Shown one piece after another: positions 40,747 through 40,788 of a stretch of 40,788 nucleotides of DNA. Source of the DNA: CBIFWW01 sp966186435 (lineage in GTDB: Bacteria; Pseudomonadota; Gammaproteobacteria; Enterobacterales; Enterobacteriaceae); the NCBI GenBank assembly GCA_966186435.1, contig CBIFWW010000012.1, positions 1 through 40,788 of the forward strand. Direction: 5' to 3'. Under the pieces are notes generated by a model that worked only from the letters and a program-made list of their open reading frames with translations, did no database searches and was not told the DNA's origin. Each line of letters opens with the position of its first letter. Within the stretch, counting starts at the first letter, position 1. A program made the translations under genes and the position numbers.

Positions 40747-40788
40747 TGGCTCCTCTGACTGGACTCGAACCAGTGACATACGGATTAA
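40747..40788 (-). tRNA. tRNA-Asn (GUU), 3' part, cut by the window edge
   Basis: The reverse complement reads TTAATCCGTATGTCACTGG, then TTCGAGTCCAGTCAGAGGAGCCA. This is the anticodon loop from position 35 on, the variable loop, the T-arm, the 3' acceptor strand and the encoded CCA of enterobacterial tRNA-Asn. The first anticodon base lies just outside the window. The remaining 5' half is beyond the right edge. Confidence 0.93.

Noticed and set aside
1..40788. CRISPR arrays, intact insertion sequences, prophage or toxin-antitoxin genes
   Set aside because: No regularly spaced repeats, transposase, integrase or phage structural genes were found on either strand.

Overview
The window reads as chromosomal DNA of an enterobacterium (order Enterobacterales). 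From left to right the gene order is asnS, pncB | pepN | pyrD | zapC | ycbX | rlmKL-uup-pqiABC | rmf | fabA | lonH (ycbZ) | matP | ompA | sulA | sxy | yccS-yccF | helD | mgsA | csgI (yccT) | yccU | hspQ-rlmI | acyP | tusE | yccA | serT. This is the order I know from the 21-23 min region of Escherichia coli, and nearly every protein has the length of its E. coli counterpart. The divergence is too great for E. coli or Salmonella, and I cannot name the genus from sequence alone.

Region 1 (1-32.9 kb) is conserved core. It covers asparaginyl-tRNA synthesis and NAD salvage (asnS, pncB), peptide turnover (pepN), pyrimidine synthesis (pyrD), cell division and chromosome organisation (zapC, matP, sulA), 23S rRNA modification (rlmKL, rlmI), envelope lipid transport (pqiABC), ribosome hibernation (rmf), unsaturated fatty-acid synthesis (fabA), the major outer-membrane protein (ompA), competence regulation (sxy), DNA repair helicase (helD), methylglyoxal production (mgsA), heat-shock proteolysis (hspQ) and tRNA thiolation (tusE). 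Several control sites can be read directly: a PurR box and a CTP-switch type leader hairpin before pyrD, adjoining FadR and FabR sites in the fabA promoter, a 20-bp LexA box before sulA, and the conserved ompA leader.

Region 2 (32.9-36.4 kb) departs from E. coli. A stand-alone OppA-type peptide-binding protein sits between yccA and the serine tRNA gene serT, which are neighbours in E. coli. Beyond serT lies a gene-poor stretch holding one unrecognised lipoprotein, predicted to stay in the inner membrane, flanked by about 440 and 390 bases with inverted repeats but no convincing gene.

Region 3 (36.4-40.8 kb) carries lpxP (lipid A palmitoleoyltransferase), a divergent XRE-cupin regulator / AzlC-AzlD amino-acid exporter module, the L,D-transpeptidase ldtA, a candidate 37-residue membrane protein, a promoter-RBS-ATG followed by a broken reading frame, and the 3' part of a tRNA-Asn gene cut by the right edge. 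The ldtA / tRNA-Asn neighbourhood also exists in E. coli at another chromosomal position, so a synteny breakpoint lies between serT and ldtA.

I found no CRISPR array, intact insertion sequence, prophage or defence system. The least explained parts are the serT-lpxP interval and the ldtA-tRNA-Asn interval.
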